A stretch of DNA of 11,093 nt, from the NCBI GenBank assembly GCA_004560915.1, contig SFTR01000026.1, forward strand, positions 1 through 11,093, in the 5' to 3' direction. The translations under genes were made by a program, and so were the position numbers. Origin of the DNA: a bacterium (lineage in GTDB: Bacteria; Bacillota_I; Bacilli_A; RF39; UBA660). The notes beneath the pieces were generated by a model that was not told where the DNA came from, searched no databases, and worked only from the letters and a program-made list of their open reading frames with translations. This document shows positions 1-6,583 of this stretch, piece by piece (position 1 is the first letter of the stretch; each line of letters opens with the position of its first letter).

Positions 1-665
1 TTAAATGCTTCTTCAACGTCTTCTGTTTGAGTTATTGTGCATCCATTCTTTTCTGCAATAACTTTTGCTTTCTTAATAATAGATTCATCTCCCCATAACT
101 CTTTAGGTCCACATGCTACAAAGTTTACTCCCATCTTAGCACTCATAACTAATAATGAATTAGCTACGTTATTTCTAGTATCACCTACAAATACTAATTT
201 TAAACCTTTTAAATGTCCAAAATGTTCTTCCATAGTCATAAAGTCTGCTAAAACTTGTGTTGGATGGAAAGTATCAGTAAGACCATTCCATACAGGGACT
301 CCTGAATACTTAGCTAAATCATTAACTGATGCTTGTTTGAATCCTCTAAATTCAATACCATCATACATTCTACCAAGTACTCTAGCAGTATCAGCAATAC
401 TTTCTTTCTTACCAAGTTGACTACCACTTGAATCTAAATATGTAGTATGCATACCTAAATCATAAGCAGCTACTTCAAATGAACATCTAGTTCTAGTACT
501 AGTCTTTTCAAATATTAATGCAATATTTTTTCCTTTCAAATATTCATGATTTACATGATTATGTTTTTTTTCTTTTAAATCTTTTGCCATATCTAATAAA
601 TATCTAATTTCTTCTTCTTTGAAATCAAATATCTTTAGAAAACATTTTCCTCTTAAATCAACCAT
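1..665 (-). CDS. arcB: Ornithine carbamoyltransferase, catabolic type (partial, C-terminus off the left edge)
   Basis: The first 221 residues are visible; the frame is still open at base 1. In the arginine deiminase pathway the cytoplasmic enzyme runs phosphorolysis of citrulline to ornithine and carbamoyl phosphate. Seen: an N-terminus of the ornithine carbamoyltransferase type (MVDLRGKCFL), the carbamoyl-phosphate loop FEKTSTRTRCSFEVA with STRTR at residues 56-60, GSQLGKKESIADTARVLGRMYDG just after it, HPTQ at 134-137, and FVGDTRNNVANS at about 159-170, where the second domain begins. The ATG at 665 lies only 3 nt after the arcA stop, and its GAGG-type ribosome site (GAGAGGATTAAGG) lies over the arcA 3' end, so the two genes are co-transcribed and probably translationally coupled. 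The catabolic (ArcB) rather than biosynthetic (ArgF) role is inferred from position directly after arcA. Family assignment is very secure. Confidence 0.96.
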   Translation of the reverse strand, partial: MVDLRGKCFLKIFDFKEEEIRYLLDMAKDLKEKKHNHVNHEYLKGKNIALIFEKTSTRTRCSFEVAAYDLGMHTTYLDSSGSQLGKKESIADTARVLGRMYDGIEFRGFKQASVNDLAKYSGVPVWNGLTDTFHPTQVLADFMTMEEHFGHLKGLKLVFVGDTRNNVANSLLVMSAKMGVNFVACGPKELWGDESIIKKAKVIAEKNGCTITQTEDVEEAF

Positions 666-668
666 TCC

Positions 669-1892
669 TTAATCCTCTCTTTCTAATGCCATACTCATAC
701 AGTGAGGTCCACCTCTACCACGAGATAACTCACTACTTGGTATTTCTATTACTTTAATGCCAGCTTGTCTAAATACTTCATTACTTACATGATTTCTGTC
801 ATACGCTATTGCTACACCTGGTCTAATTGTAAGTAAGTTAGCTCCATCACTCCATTGTTCTCTTTCAGCAGGAATTCTCCTTCCCCCACCACATTTAATA
901 AGAGTAACTTTATCTATATGTAAGTATTTTTCTAATAATTTATCAAGTGGCATATCAAGTTCTACTATATTTAAATCGTCTTCAGTTTTTCCTTTAGATA
1001 GTTCAAATACTTTAGTTACATGCATAACTTGACTATGTACAGCAAATTTATCAGTGTCTAGTCTAGTCATAACTGTATCTAAATGCATAAAACTTCTTTC
1101 GTCTGGAATATCAAATGCTAAGACATATTTAAATTTATTATTTTTACTAGCAAATATATTTTTAGCAAGTAAATTTATTGCATCAGGTTCAGTTCTCTCA
1201 GAGATACCTATAGCTATTACTTCATCACTTAATACTTGAATATCTCCTCCTTCAATATGATAAGCATTATATCTATCATAATATTTAGGAGTATCCTTAT
1301 ATTCAGGATGATATTTAAATATGTATTCTGCAAAAATTGTTTCTCTTTGACGAGTAACTGAGTACATTCTATGAATACTTACCCCATCTCCAATTGAAGC
1401 AAATGGATCACGTGGAGCATATAAATTAGGAAGTGGATCTAATATCATTTTTCCTATATCACGAGTAGCAAAGAAACCACTACTAGGTCTATATCCTTCT
1501 AAGTCTTCACTATCTATACCTGTAATACACTTTTTTATTAAGTCACGATTATCTTTAAATTGATTTAAATAATTAAATACTAAATCAAATACAACCCCTG
1601 AAGTTACTCCACCTTCTTTTATAAATTGTTTTAAGAATTTTTCTCTTACTTTAGGATGTGTATCTAATGCTTCAGCAGCTAAATCCACAAGATAAACAAC
1701 CTCAACCCCTTCAGCTCTTAAAGCACCAGCAAATACATCATGTTCTTCTTGAGCCTTTTTCAAATATGGTATATCATCAAATAAAAGTCTTTCTAAAGTA
1801 TTAGGAGTTAAATTTAAGAATTCATCTCCAGGTCTATGTAATAATACTCTTTTTAAAGGTTTTATTTCACTGTATACATGTATGCCTGACAT
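669..1892 (-). CDS. arcA: Arginine deiminase
   Basis: Hydrolyses L-arginine to citrulline and ammonia, the first step of the ATP-yielding arginine deiminase pathway; cytoplasmic. The 407 residues match the usual family length. Motifs seen in order: RPGDEFLNL near residues 21-29, YAPRDPFA at 158-165 (Asp162), EGGD at 214-217, SFMHLDTVMT at 267-276 with the His270/Asp272 pair, RPG at 357-359, and the C-terminal GGPHCMSMALERED with the nucleophilic cysteine at position 398. All the catalytic elements expected of an active guanidino-group hydrolase are present. The ATG at 1892 is preceded by an excellent Shine-Dalgarno (GGAAAGGAGAGATAT). It is the first gene after its own promoter (1926-1954) and is followed 3 nt later by arcB. 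The upstream amino-acid ABC importer reads in the same direction with no visible terminator in between. Confidence 0.98.
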   Translation of the reverse strand: MSGIHVYSEIKPLKRVLLHRPGDEFLNLTPNTLERLLFDDIPYLKKAQEEHDVFAGALRAEGVEVVYLVDLAAEALDTHPKVREKFLKQFIKEGGVTSGVVFDLVFNYLNQFKDNRDLIKKCITGIDSEDLEGYRPSSGFFATRDIGKMILDPLPNLYAPRDPFASIGDGVSIHRMYSVTRQRETIFAEYIFKYHPEYKDTPKYYDRYNAYHIEGGDIQVLSDEVIAIGISERTEPDAINLLAKNIFASKNNKFKYVLAFDIPDERSFMHLDTVMTRLDTDKFAVHSQVMHVTKVFELSKGKTEDDLNIVELDMPLDKLLEKYLHIDKVTLIKCGGGRRIPAEREQWSDGANLLTIRPGVAIAYDRNHVSNEVFRQAGIKVIEIPSSELSRGRGGPHCMSMALERED

Positions 1893-1925
1893 ATATCTCT
1901 CCTTTCCATCTTTATTCTCATAATC

Positions 1926-1954
1926 ATTATATCTTTAAATGAAAAAAAAGTAAA
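1926..1954 (-). promoter_or_regulatory. Vegetative-type promoter of arcA-arcB
   Basis: On the minus strand there is a perfect -10 TATAAT (1926-1931), a 17-bp spacer, and -35 TTTACT (1949-1954). Transcription would begin near 1919, giving a leader of about 27 nt that contains the strong AAGGAG ribosome site. The motif TAAATGAA (plus-strand reading) occurs twice, at 1936-1943 and 1951-1958, 15 bp apart; the second copy overlaps the -35 box. It could be a regulator site, but this is only a suggestion. The promoter call itself is strong by sequence. Confidence 0.75.
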
Positions 1955-1969
1955 TGAATTTTATAATTT

Positions 1970-2680
1970 TCACTTACTCTTTCCTAGGAATTCTTGTACT
2001 TTAGGATTTTCACTATTTAGTATTTCTTTTTTATCTCCATATGCTAGTATTCCTTTATCTTTTAAGAATAACACTTTATCAGCATAGTTCTTTATTAAAT
2101 CCATTTCATGACTTACTACTACTATAGTTGTTGTTTTAGATAGTTCATCTAATAATTCTAATAAGTCATTTACTACACTTGGATCTAATGCACTTGTTGG
2201 TTCATCAAATAGTATTACTTCAGGTTTAGTAGCAAGTGCTCTTGCTATCGCAAGTCTTTGTTTCTCTCCACCACTTAATCTTTTAGGATAACTATCTATT
2301 TTATCTAAAATATGTACTTGAGTTAATAACTCCTTTACCTTTTTATTTATCTCTTCTTTACTTCCTAATTTTAATAATCTAGGAGCTAATGCTATATTTT
2401 CACCAACTGTTAAATGAGGAAACAAATTAAAGTTTTGAAATACCATCCCTACTTTACTCTTTAACGTTACTTCATCTATTTCTTTAATATTAACACCATT
2501 TAAAAATATCTTACCTGCATCAATTTTCTCAAATCCATTTAAACATCTAATTAATGTAGTTTTACCACATCCAGAAGGACCTATTATTAATAGTTTCTCA
2601 TTATCATTTATTTCAAAACTAACATTTTTAAATACTATCTTTTTATCATATTTTTTAGTTATATTATCTATCTTAATCAA
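1970..2680 (-). CDS. Polar amino acid ABC transporter ATP-binding protein (GlnQ/HisP/ArtP type)
   Basis: ATPase subunit that powers the adjacent permease; works as a dimer on the inner face of the membrane. In 236 residues it shows Walker A GPSGCGKT (34-41), the Q-loop FQNFNLFPH (81-89), the signature LSGGEKQRLAIARAL (135-149), Walker B VILFDEPTSALDP (155-167) and the switch histidine H191 in SHEMD. The FNLFPHLTV stretch and short length are typical of the polar amino acid importer subfamily. The start is TTG at 2680, overlapping the permease stop as TTGA; the next in-frame Met falls after Walker A, so TTG is the only workable start. GGAAG lies about 13 nt upstream, and translational coupling is likely. 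It is the last gene of the importer operon, 77 bp before arcA. The substrate cannot be read from the ATPase. Confidence 0.96.
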   Translation of the reverse strand: MIKIDNITKKYDKKIVFKNVSFEINDNEKLLIIGPSGCGKTTLIRCLNGFEKIDAGKIFLNGVNIKEIDEVTLKSKVGMVFQNFNLFPHLTVGENIALAPRLLKLGSKEEINKKVKELLTQVHILDKIDSYPKRLSGGEKQRLAIARALATKPEVILFDEPTSALDPSVVNDLLELLDELSKTTTIVVVSHEMDLIKNYADKVLFLKDKGILAYGDKKEILNSENPKVQEFLGKSK

Positions 2681-3372
2681 GCTACATCTAACTTCCTTTC
2701 TATCTTTTTCATAAGTTTACTAAGAAGTCCAGTTATTAATAAATATATAAGTGCTATTAATATTAATGGAAAGAAGTAATCATATGTATTAGATGCTATT
2801 ATATCAGATGCCTTTGTTAAGTCTGTAATTCCAATATAACCTGCTATTGCAGTTTCTTTAACTAATGTAATAAACTCATTACCCATAGACGCTAAACTAT
2901 TTTTAACTGCCTGAGGTATTATTATATATATAAGTGTTTGTTTAAAAGTAAGTCCAAGCGCAAGTCCACCTTCTATTTGACCATCATCTATACTATCAAA
3001 ACCACTTCTAAGTATCTCTGAACTATATGCTCCACTATTAATACCAAAAGCAAGCATACCAACTATTACTGGATCTAAAGTAGATGTCTTAAATATTATA
3101 TAGTACATAATCATAAGTTGTAAAACACTAGGTGTACCTCTTATAACAGCAACATAGAACTTCCCTATCGCAGTTAATATTTTAAATTTACCAGTATGTT
3201 TATTAGTATATCTAATTATTGATATAAGTACTCCTATAATTATACCAATAGCTAAAGCACCTAAAGATATAACTATAGTATTTCTAAGACCTTCAAGTAT
3301 CAATTCATATCTATTATCAAATATAACTGTCTTATAAAAGTTTTCATATATTTCATTTAAAAAATCACTCAT
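2677..3372 (-). CDS. Polar amino acid ABC transporter permease (HisM/GlnP family)
   Basis: Integral membrane subunit of an amino-acid importer, 231 residues, the normal size for this family. Hydrophobic segments are visible near residues 29-53, 82-96, 101-119, 145-156 and 199-221. The RGTPSVLQL motif at 78-86 is a hallmark of His/Glu/Gln permeases. The cytoplasmic EAA-type loop that docks the ATPase is at about 134-155 (EGGLALGLTFKQTL, then IIPQA). It starts at ATG 3372, 6 nt after the lipoprotein stop, without a clear Shine-Dalgarno, so coupling to the upstream gene is likely. Its stop overlaps the TTG start of the ATPase by 4 nt. Together these spacings make a three-gene importer operon. 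Only one permease is present, so it presumably forms a homodimer. Confidence 0.95.
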   Translation of the reverse strand: MSDFLNEIYENFYKTVIFDNRYELILEGLRNTIVISLGALAIGIIIGVLISIIRYTNKHTGKFKILTAIGKFYVAVIRGTPSVLQLMIMYYIIFKTSTLDPVIVGMLAFGINSGAYSSEILRSGFDSIDDGQIEGGLALGLTFKQTLIYIIIPQAVKNSLASMGNEFITLVKETAIAGYIGITDLTKASDIIASNTYDYFFPLILIALIYLLITGLLSKLMKKIERKLDVA

Positions 3373-3378
3373 AACACA

Positions 3379-4107
3379 CTAAGAAGAATGATTAATTACA
3401 AACTCTTCTATTTTTCCTTCCTCTATTAATCTTTCTAAAACTTCATTTATTTTATTTAATAATTCAGTATTTCCTTTTTTAACAGCAATTGCATATTTAT
3501 CAGTAAATAATTCTATATTTAATATTGTTAGTTCACTATTATTTTTAACTAATTCTTTAGCTGGTAATTCATCCATTACTATACAATCTGCTTTATTTGC
3601 TTTAACATCTTCAGCAGCACTTAAAAATTTCTTTTGACGTACTATTTTAGCATCTTTAAATTCTTTACTTACGTAACTATCAGCTACACTTCCAAGTTGA
3701 AGAGTAATAGTTTTATTTTTTAAGTCATTTACACTTTTAATAGAATTATATCCTTTTCTAACAACAATTACTTGTTTACTAGAAACATATTCTATAGAGA
3801 AATCAACTTCTTTTTTTCTCTCTTCACTAATACTCATACCAGCTGCAGCAAAATCAGCTTTACCACTATTAAGTTCATTTATTAATGAATCGAATGCTAC
3901 ATCTTTAATTTCTAATTCTTTACCCATAGCCTTAGCAATTTCTTTTGCTATATCTACATCTACTCCAACTATACCACTACTATCACGATATTCATAAGGG
4001 GCAAATCCTGCTTCAGTTACCATAACTAACTTATTATCATCTTTATTACATCCAAATAACAAAAATGAAACCCCAAAAACAATTAATAATTTAAATATTT
4101 TTTTCAT
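3379..4107 (-). CDS. Amino acid ABC transporter substrate-binding lipoprotein (SBP family 3)
   Basis: Extracytoplasmic receptor that captures an amino acid for the neighbouring permease. A lipoprotein signal peptide is clear: positive start MKKIFK, a hydrophobic core, then lipobox LLFGC with the lipidated cysteine at residue 20. The mature part shows the family-3 fold: FAPYEYRDSSG, GVDVDIAKEIAKAMGK, then AFDSLINELNSGKADFAAAGMSISEERKK, where the Ser and Arg of GMSISEER normally bind the ligand carboxylate, and later the SVNDLKNKTITLQLGS hinge region. The ATG at 4107 (242 aa) is preferred over an in-frame GTG at 4116 because AGGTGAAG overlaps that GTG and is correctly placed as the ribosome site for 4107. 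First gene of the importer operon. The ligand could be arginine, judging from the downstream arcAB genes, but cystine, glutamine or another polar amino acid cannot be excluded. Confidence 0.95.
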   Translation of the reverse strand: MKKIFKLLIVFGVSFLLFGCNKDDNKLVMVTEAGFAPYEYRDSSGIVGVDVDIAKEIAKAMGKELEIKDVAFDSLINELNSGKADFAAAGMSISEERKKEVDFSIEYVSSKQVIVVRKGYNSIKSVNDLKNKTITLQLGSVADSYVSKEFKDAKIVRQKKFLSAAEDVKANKADCIVMDELPAKELVKNNSELTILNIELFTDKYAIAVKKGNTELLNKINEVLERLIEEGKIEEFVINHSS

Positions 4108-4125
4108 ACACTTCACCTACTATAA

Positions 4126-4154
4126 ATTATATCATCATTATCTAAAAATCAAAA
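4126..4154 (-). promoter_or_regulatory. Promoter of the amino-acid ABC importer operon
   Basis: The minus strand has a perfect -10 TATAAT (4126-4131). The -35 region is weak: TTTTGA (4149-4154) at 17 bp, or TTGATT (4147-4152) at 15 bp. The predicted transcription start near 4119 is next to the AGGTGA ribosome site (4113-4118), leaving a leader of only about 12 nt and no room for a riboswitch or attenuator. Confidence 0.6.
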
Positions 4155-4164
4155 GTTTTTTTTA

Positions 4165-4193
4165 CAAATAAAAAATACATTTCTGTATTTCTT
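4165..4193 (-). terminator. Hairpin terminator after the 548-aa BspA-type gene
   Basis: On the minus strand, AAATACA and TGTATTT (4184-4190 and 4173-4179) pair around a GAAA tetraloop. The stem can grow to 10 bp (4170-4193, one G-U pair) and then takes in the first two bases of the 4192-4194 stop codon. A T-rich tail (TTTTTTATTTG) follows. The stem is AT-rich, so efficiency may be modest. Confidence 0.6.
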
Positions 4194-5838
4194 ATTGTTT
4201 AACAATAAACGTTAATGAACCGCCTGAGCCTATATTAGTAACATCTTTATTATTAAACTTAGCAGCTGTTACAGCATCTTTTGCATAACCTGTTTTAGAA
4301 GAAGTGTAAAGAAACATTGCATCTAACGAAACATTATCATTTAAAACAAAACTACTTAAATCTAAAACAGGAGCATCTACTTCATAGAACATATTTCTCA
4401 TATCAGTAACATTTGAAGTATCAAAACTACTAAGATCCAGTGAAGTTACTTTAGAATTCGAAAACATTCCACTCATATCAGTTACATTACTTGTATTAAA
4501 ATTACTCAAATCTAATGTTAAAATATTAGAATCAGCAAACATTTCTTGCATATTAGTTACATTGCTTGTATTAAAAGTACTGATATTTAAAGAGCCAATT
4601 GTAGAACCCTTAAACATAGAACTCATATCAGTTACATTACTAGTATCAAAATATCTTAAATCTAAACTACTAAGATTCATACTAGCAAAAATATAATGTA
4701 AACTAGAAACCTTTGTAGTATCAAATCCTCTAATATCAAGATCAGTAGCAGCACTAAGTGAAAACATACTATTCATATTAGTAACTTTAGAAGTATCAAA
4801 TCCTCTAATATTTAGCGTAGTAGCTGCGCTTTCATAAAACATTCTTTCCATATTTGTTACATTTGATGTATCAAAACTTCTTAAGTCTAGACTTTCATTT
4901 CTATTTCCATAAAACATCCATTTCATAGTTGTAACATTACTTGTATCAAAACCACTTAAATCTAAATTATCAATCTTACTGCCATAAAACATTTCATCCA
5001 TATAAACAACATTACTTGTATCAAATGTTGAAAAATCAACAGAAGAGCCTTTATACTGAGAAAACATACTAGAAGTCGCCACAATTGGTTTTCCATCAAT
5101 TTCAGTACATATTTTATCAGTAATAGGTGCAGTTGAACGATGGTTTGCTAATTGTACTCCCCATCCATCTTCATCGATATTTACCCATAAATTTTCCATT
5201 TGAAAGTGATCAGGTTTTTGCTTATAACTATATACATAAGCTCCATTTGTAAACTTATAGCCTTGAGTTAAACTAGATTTATTAGTATAACAATCATATG
5301 TATCAGCATCAGCATTCTCTTTAATACCAAATTTTCCACTAAAACTACTATTCATATTATAATTTTGTGATTCTTTAGTATCAGTAAATACTACATTAAT
5401 TGTATATTTATGTTTATAACCTGATGCAATTCTTACTCTTTTTAAAATATTTTTAAGTTTAATAGGAGTAGTATTCATTCCTTCACAAGTTCCAGATACA
5501 ACTCCACTACTATTTAAACTTTCACAAGTTATTTTAATAGTCATTTCGTTTCTAGCAATATTATTCTCTAACTTATCCCAGTACAAATCATAATAAACTG
5601 TGTCAGTTCCAGCGTTTTCAACAGTTATTATTTTATTAATTGTTGCTCCTGGTTCAGCATCCTTTAGATTAATAGTATCTCCATCAGTAAACACAAGTTT
5701 TAATTCTCCAGTTGTAACTACCATATCTTTTCCTTCACCTTGTATATCTAAACTAAAATATGCATATGATATTCCAACAAGAGCCAAAACAGTTACTAAA
5801 CTTATTCCTAAAACAAACAAAATATCTTTCTTTTTCAT
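4192..5838 (-). CDS. TasA/SipW-type exported protein with BspA/DUF285 25-residue repeats (paralogue 1)
   Basis: Large surface or secreted protein, 548 aa, no known enzymatic role. Domains: (1) residues 5-28, a hydrophobic export segment ending SYAYFSLDI, as in substrates of the signal peptidase SipW. (2) About 30-170, a TasA/camelysin-like beta domain (VTTGELKL, then EPGATINKIITVENAGTDTVYYDLYW); it has two close cysteines, C105 and C117. (3) About 181-262, a module with C183 and C244 and the motif GWGVQL, shared with the 557-aa paralogue at 8679. (4) 267-491, nine exact 25-aa repeats of the form LDLSSFDTSNVTDMxxMF, then a degenerate tenth. No LPXTG-like signal is visible; it ends FIVKQ. The ATG at 5838 has AGGTG 4 nt upstream. 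Transcribed away from the plus-strand gene at 5936; a weak -10-like TATATT is at 5858-5863. Probable role in adhesion or a matrix, by analogy only. Confidence 0.9.
   Translation of the reverse strand: MKKKDILFVLGISLVTVLALVGISYAYFSLDIQGEGKDMVVTTGELKLVFTDGDTINLKDAEPGATINKIITVENAGTDTVYYDLYWDKLENNIARNEMTIKITCESLNSSGVVSGTCEGMNTTPIKLKNILKRVRIASGYKHKYTINVVFTDTKESQNYNMNSSFSGKFGIKENADADTYDCYTNKSSLTQGYKFTNGAYVYSYKQKPDHFQMENLWVNIDEDGWGVQLANHRSTAPITDKICTEIDGKPIVATSSMFSQYKGSSVDFSTFDTSNVVYMDEMFYGSKIDNLDLSGFDTSNVTTMKWMFYGNRNESLDLRSFDTSNVTNMERMFYESAATTLNIRGFDTSKVTNMNSMFSLSAATDLDIRGFDTTKVSSLHYIFASMNLSSLDLRYFDTSNVTDMSSMFKGSTIGSLNISTFNTSNVTNMQEMFADSNILTLDLSNFNTSNVTDMSGMFSNSKVTSLDLSSFDTSNVTDMRNMFYEVDAPVLDLSSFVLNDNVSLDAMFLYTSSKTGYAKDAVTAAKFNNKDVTNIGSGGSLTFIVKQ
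4366..5040 (-). repeat. Nine in-phase 75-bp tandem repeats (25-aa BspA/DUF285 units)
   Basis: Residues 267-491 of the 548-aa protein divide into nine units of exactly 25 residues with no insertion or deletion. Consensus: L-D-L-S-x-F-D-T-S-N-V-T-x-M-x-x-M-F, then seven variable positions. Units start at residues 267, 292, 317, 342, 367, 392, 417, 442 and 467. A tenth unit (492-516) keeps LDLSSF and AMF but has lost the TSNVT core. The SSMFSQYKGS just before unit 1 looks like the tail of a decayed unit. The surface-facing variable residues differ strongly between units. Confidence 0.93.
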
Positions 5839-5891
5839 ATCACACCTACTCTAAAAAAATATATCATAAATTACTCATAAATAAATAAAAT

Positions 5892-5920
5892 TTGATAAAT
5901 ATTTAAAAATGATATATAAT
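5892..5920 (+). promoter_or_regulatory. Promoter of the plus-strand exported-protein gene
   Basis: -35 TTGATA (5892-5897), a 17-bp spacer and a perfect -10 TATAAT (5915-5920). The predicted start near 5927 falls on the GGTGA ribosome site (5927-5931), so the leader would be only about 9 nt. It lies in the 97-bp divergent region shared with the minus-strand BspA-type gene that starts at 5838. Confidence 0.7.
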
Positions 5921-5935
5921 GTTTTTGGTGAAGAT

Positions 5936-6571
5936 ATGAAAAAAATATTACTAATACCATTACTTTTACTTAGTATAAGTAATGTAAAAGCCTATGAAAA
6001 CGAATATTTTAAAATTGACATACCTGAAAATTATAAAGAAGATATAATGGAGAATGGTACTTATAAATGGATAGATACTAAATCTAAAAATAATGATAAT
6101 ATAGTTATAACAATAACTAAAAATGATTCTGAAAATAAATATAATATAGAAAAATATACAGATGAAAACCTAAATGAATATGAAAAATACTTAGAAGATG
6201 AAATAAATAAACAACTAAAAGATTATAACTTAAAAGTAGATGTTAAAAATGTCAAAAAAGAAACAATAAATGATTTAGATACTATTTCTTATGATGTTAT
6301 ATGGCCTACTAAAGAATCAACTGGATATGATATAAATCAAAAAGGATATGCATTTACTAGTGAAAATTATATATATGTTTATACTTTTAGTAGTGACTCT
6401 GATCTAACTAATAATGAAACATTAAAAAGTACTATTAATAGTTTTAAAATATTAGATAAAACTATAGAAGATAAATCATTATTAAATAATAAGTTATTAT
6501 TTTCTCTAATAGTTGGTGCTTCTATTGGACTCATAGGTTTTATAATTTCAATACTAATAAAAAGACGCTAA
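5936..6571 (+). CDS. Exported, C-terminally membrane-anchored protein of unknown function (possible PsbP-like fold)
   Basis: I do not recognise a named family. The 211-aa product starts with a signal peptide (MKKILLIPLLLLSISNVKA, cleavage likely before YENEYFKI). It then has an outside domain of about 160 residues rich in Lys, Asn, Asp and Glu, and ends with one transmembrane helix (about 186-208) and an IKRR stop-transfer tail. The pattern YFKIDIPENYK, a tryptophan in YKWIDTKSK, NDLDTISYDVIW, YIYVYTFSSDSD and a final TINSFKIL resembles PsbP/DUF1795-like extracellular domains; this is a weak inference. The ATG at 5936 is preferred to an in-frame ATG at 5909, because the promoter -10 (5915-5920) lies downstream of 5909 and GGTGA sits correctly before 5936. 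It is the only plus-strand gene, and is convergent with the sigma-factor operon through a shared terminator. Confidence 0.85.
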   Translation: MKKILLIPLLLLSISNVKAYENEYFKIDIPENYKEDIMENGTYKWIDTKSKNNDNIVITITKNDSENKYNIEKYTDENLNEYEKYLEDEINKQLKDYNLKVDVKNVKKETINDLDTISYDVIWPTKESTGYDINQKGYAFTSENYIYVYTFSSDSDLTNNETLKSTINSFKILDKTIEDKSLLNNKLLFSLIVGASIGLIGFIISILIKRR

Positions 6572-6582
6572 AAGCGTCTTTT
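6560..6582. terminator. Bidirectional hairpin terminator between convergent genes
   Basis: A perfect 10-bp stem, AAAAGACGCT (6560-6569) and AGCGTCTTTT (6573-6582), with an AAA loop. The run of T at the right end serves the plus-strand gene and the run of A at the left end gives a T-run for the minus strand. The plus-strand stop codon TAA (6569-6571) sits in the stem-loop, and the sigma-factor stop begins 2 bases beyond it. This is the most GC-rich hairpin in the window. Confidence 0.88.
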
Positions 6583-6583
6583 A

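Noticed and set aside
37..420. Open plus-strand frame of 127 codons antisense to arcB
   Set aside because: It lies wholly opposite a strongly conserved enzyme gene, has no family resemblance, and such antisense frames arise from codon bias. The same applies to plus-strand frames at 1054-1239, 5600-5854, 9091-9279 and 9433-9702.
1893..1969. Terminator between the ABC importer operon and arcA
   Set aside because: No stem of useful length was found in the 77 bp on the minus strand; only the arcA promoter is supported.
4108..4116. GTG at 4116 as start of the substrate-binding lipoprotein
   Set aside because: The GTG is part of the AGGTGAAG ribosome site that serves the ATG at 4107, and the 4107 start gives a standard lipoprotein signal peptide.
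4366..5040. CRISPR-like or satellite repeat array
   Set aside because: Units are contiguous 75-bp coding repeats in one reading frame with no spacers; they encode BspA/DUF285 repeats.
5909..5935. ATG at 5909 as start of the plus-strand exported protein
   Set aside because: The promoter -10 box (5915-5920) lies downstream of it, and the added residues would put a charged stretch before a normal signal peptide. GGTGA points to the ATG at 5936.
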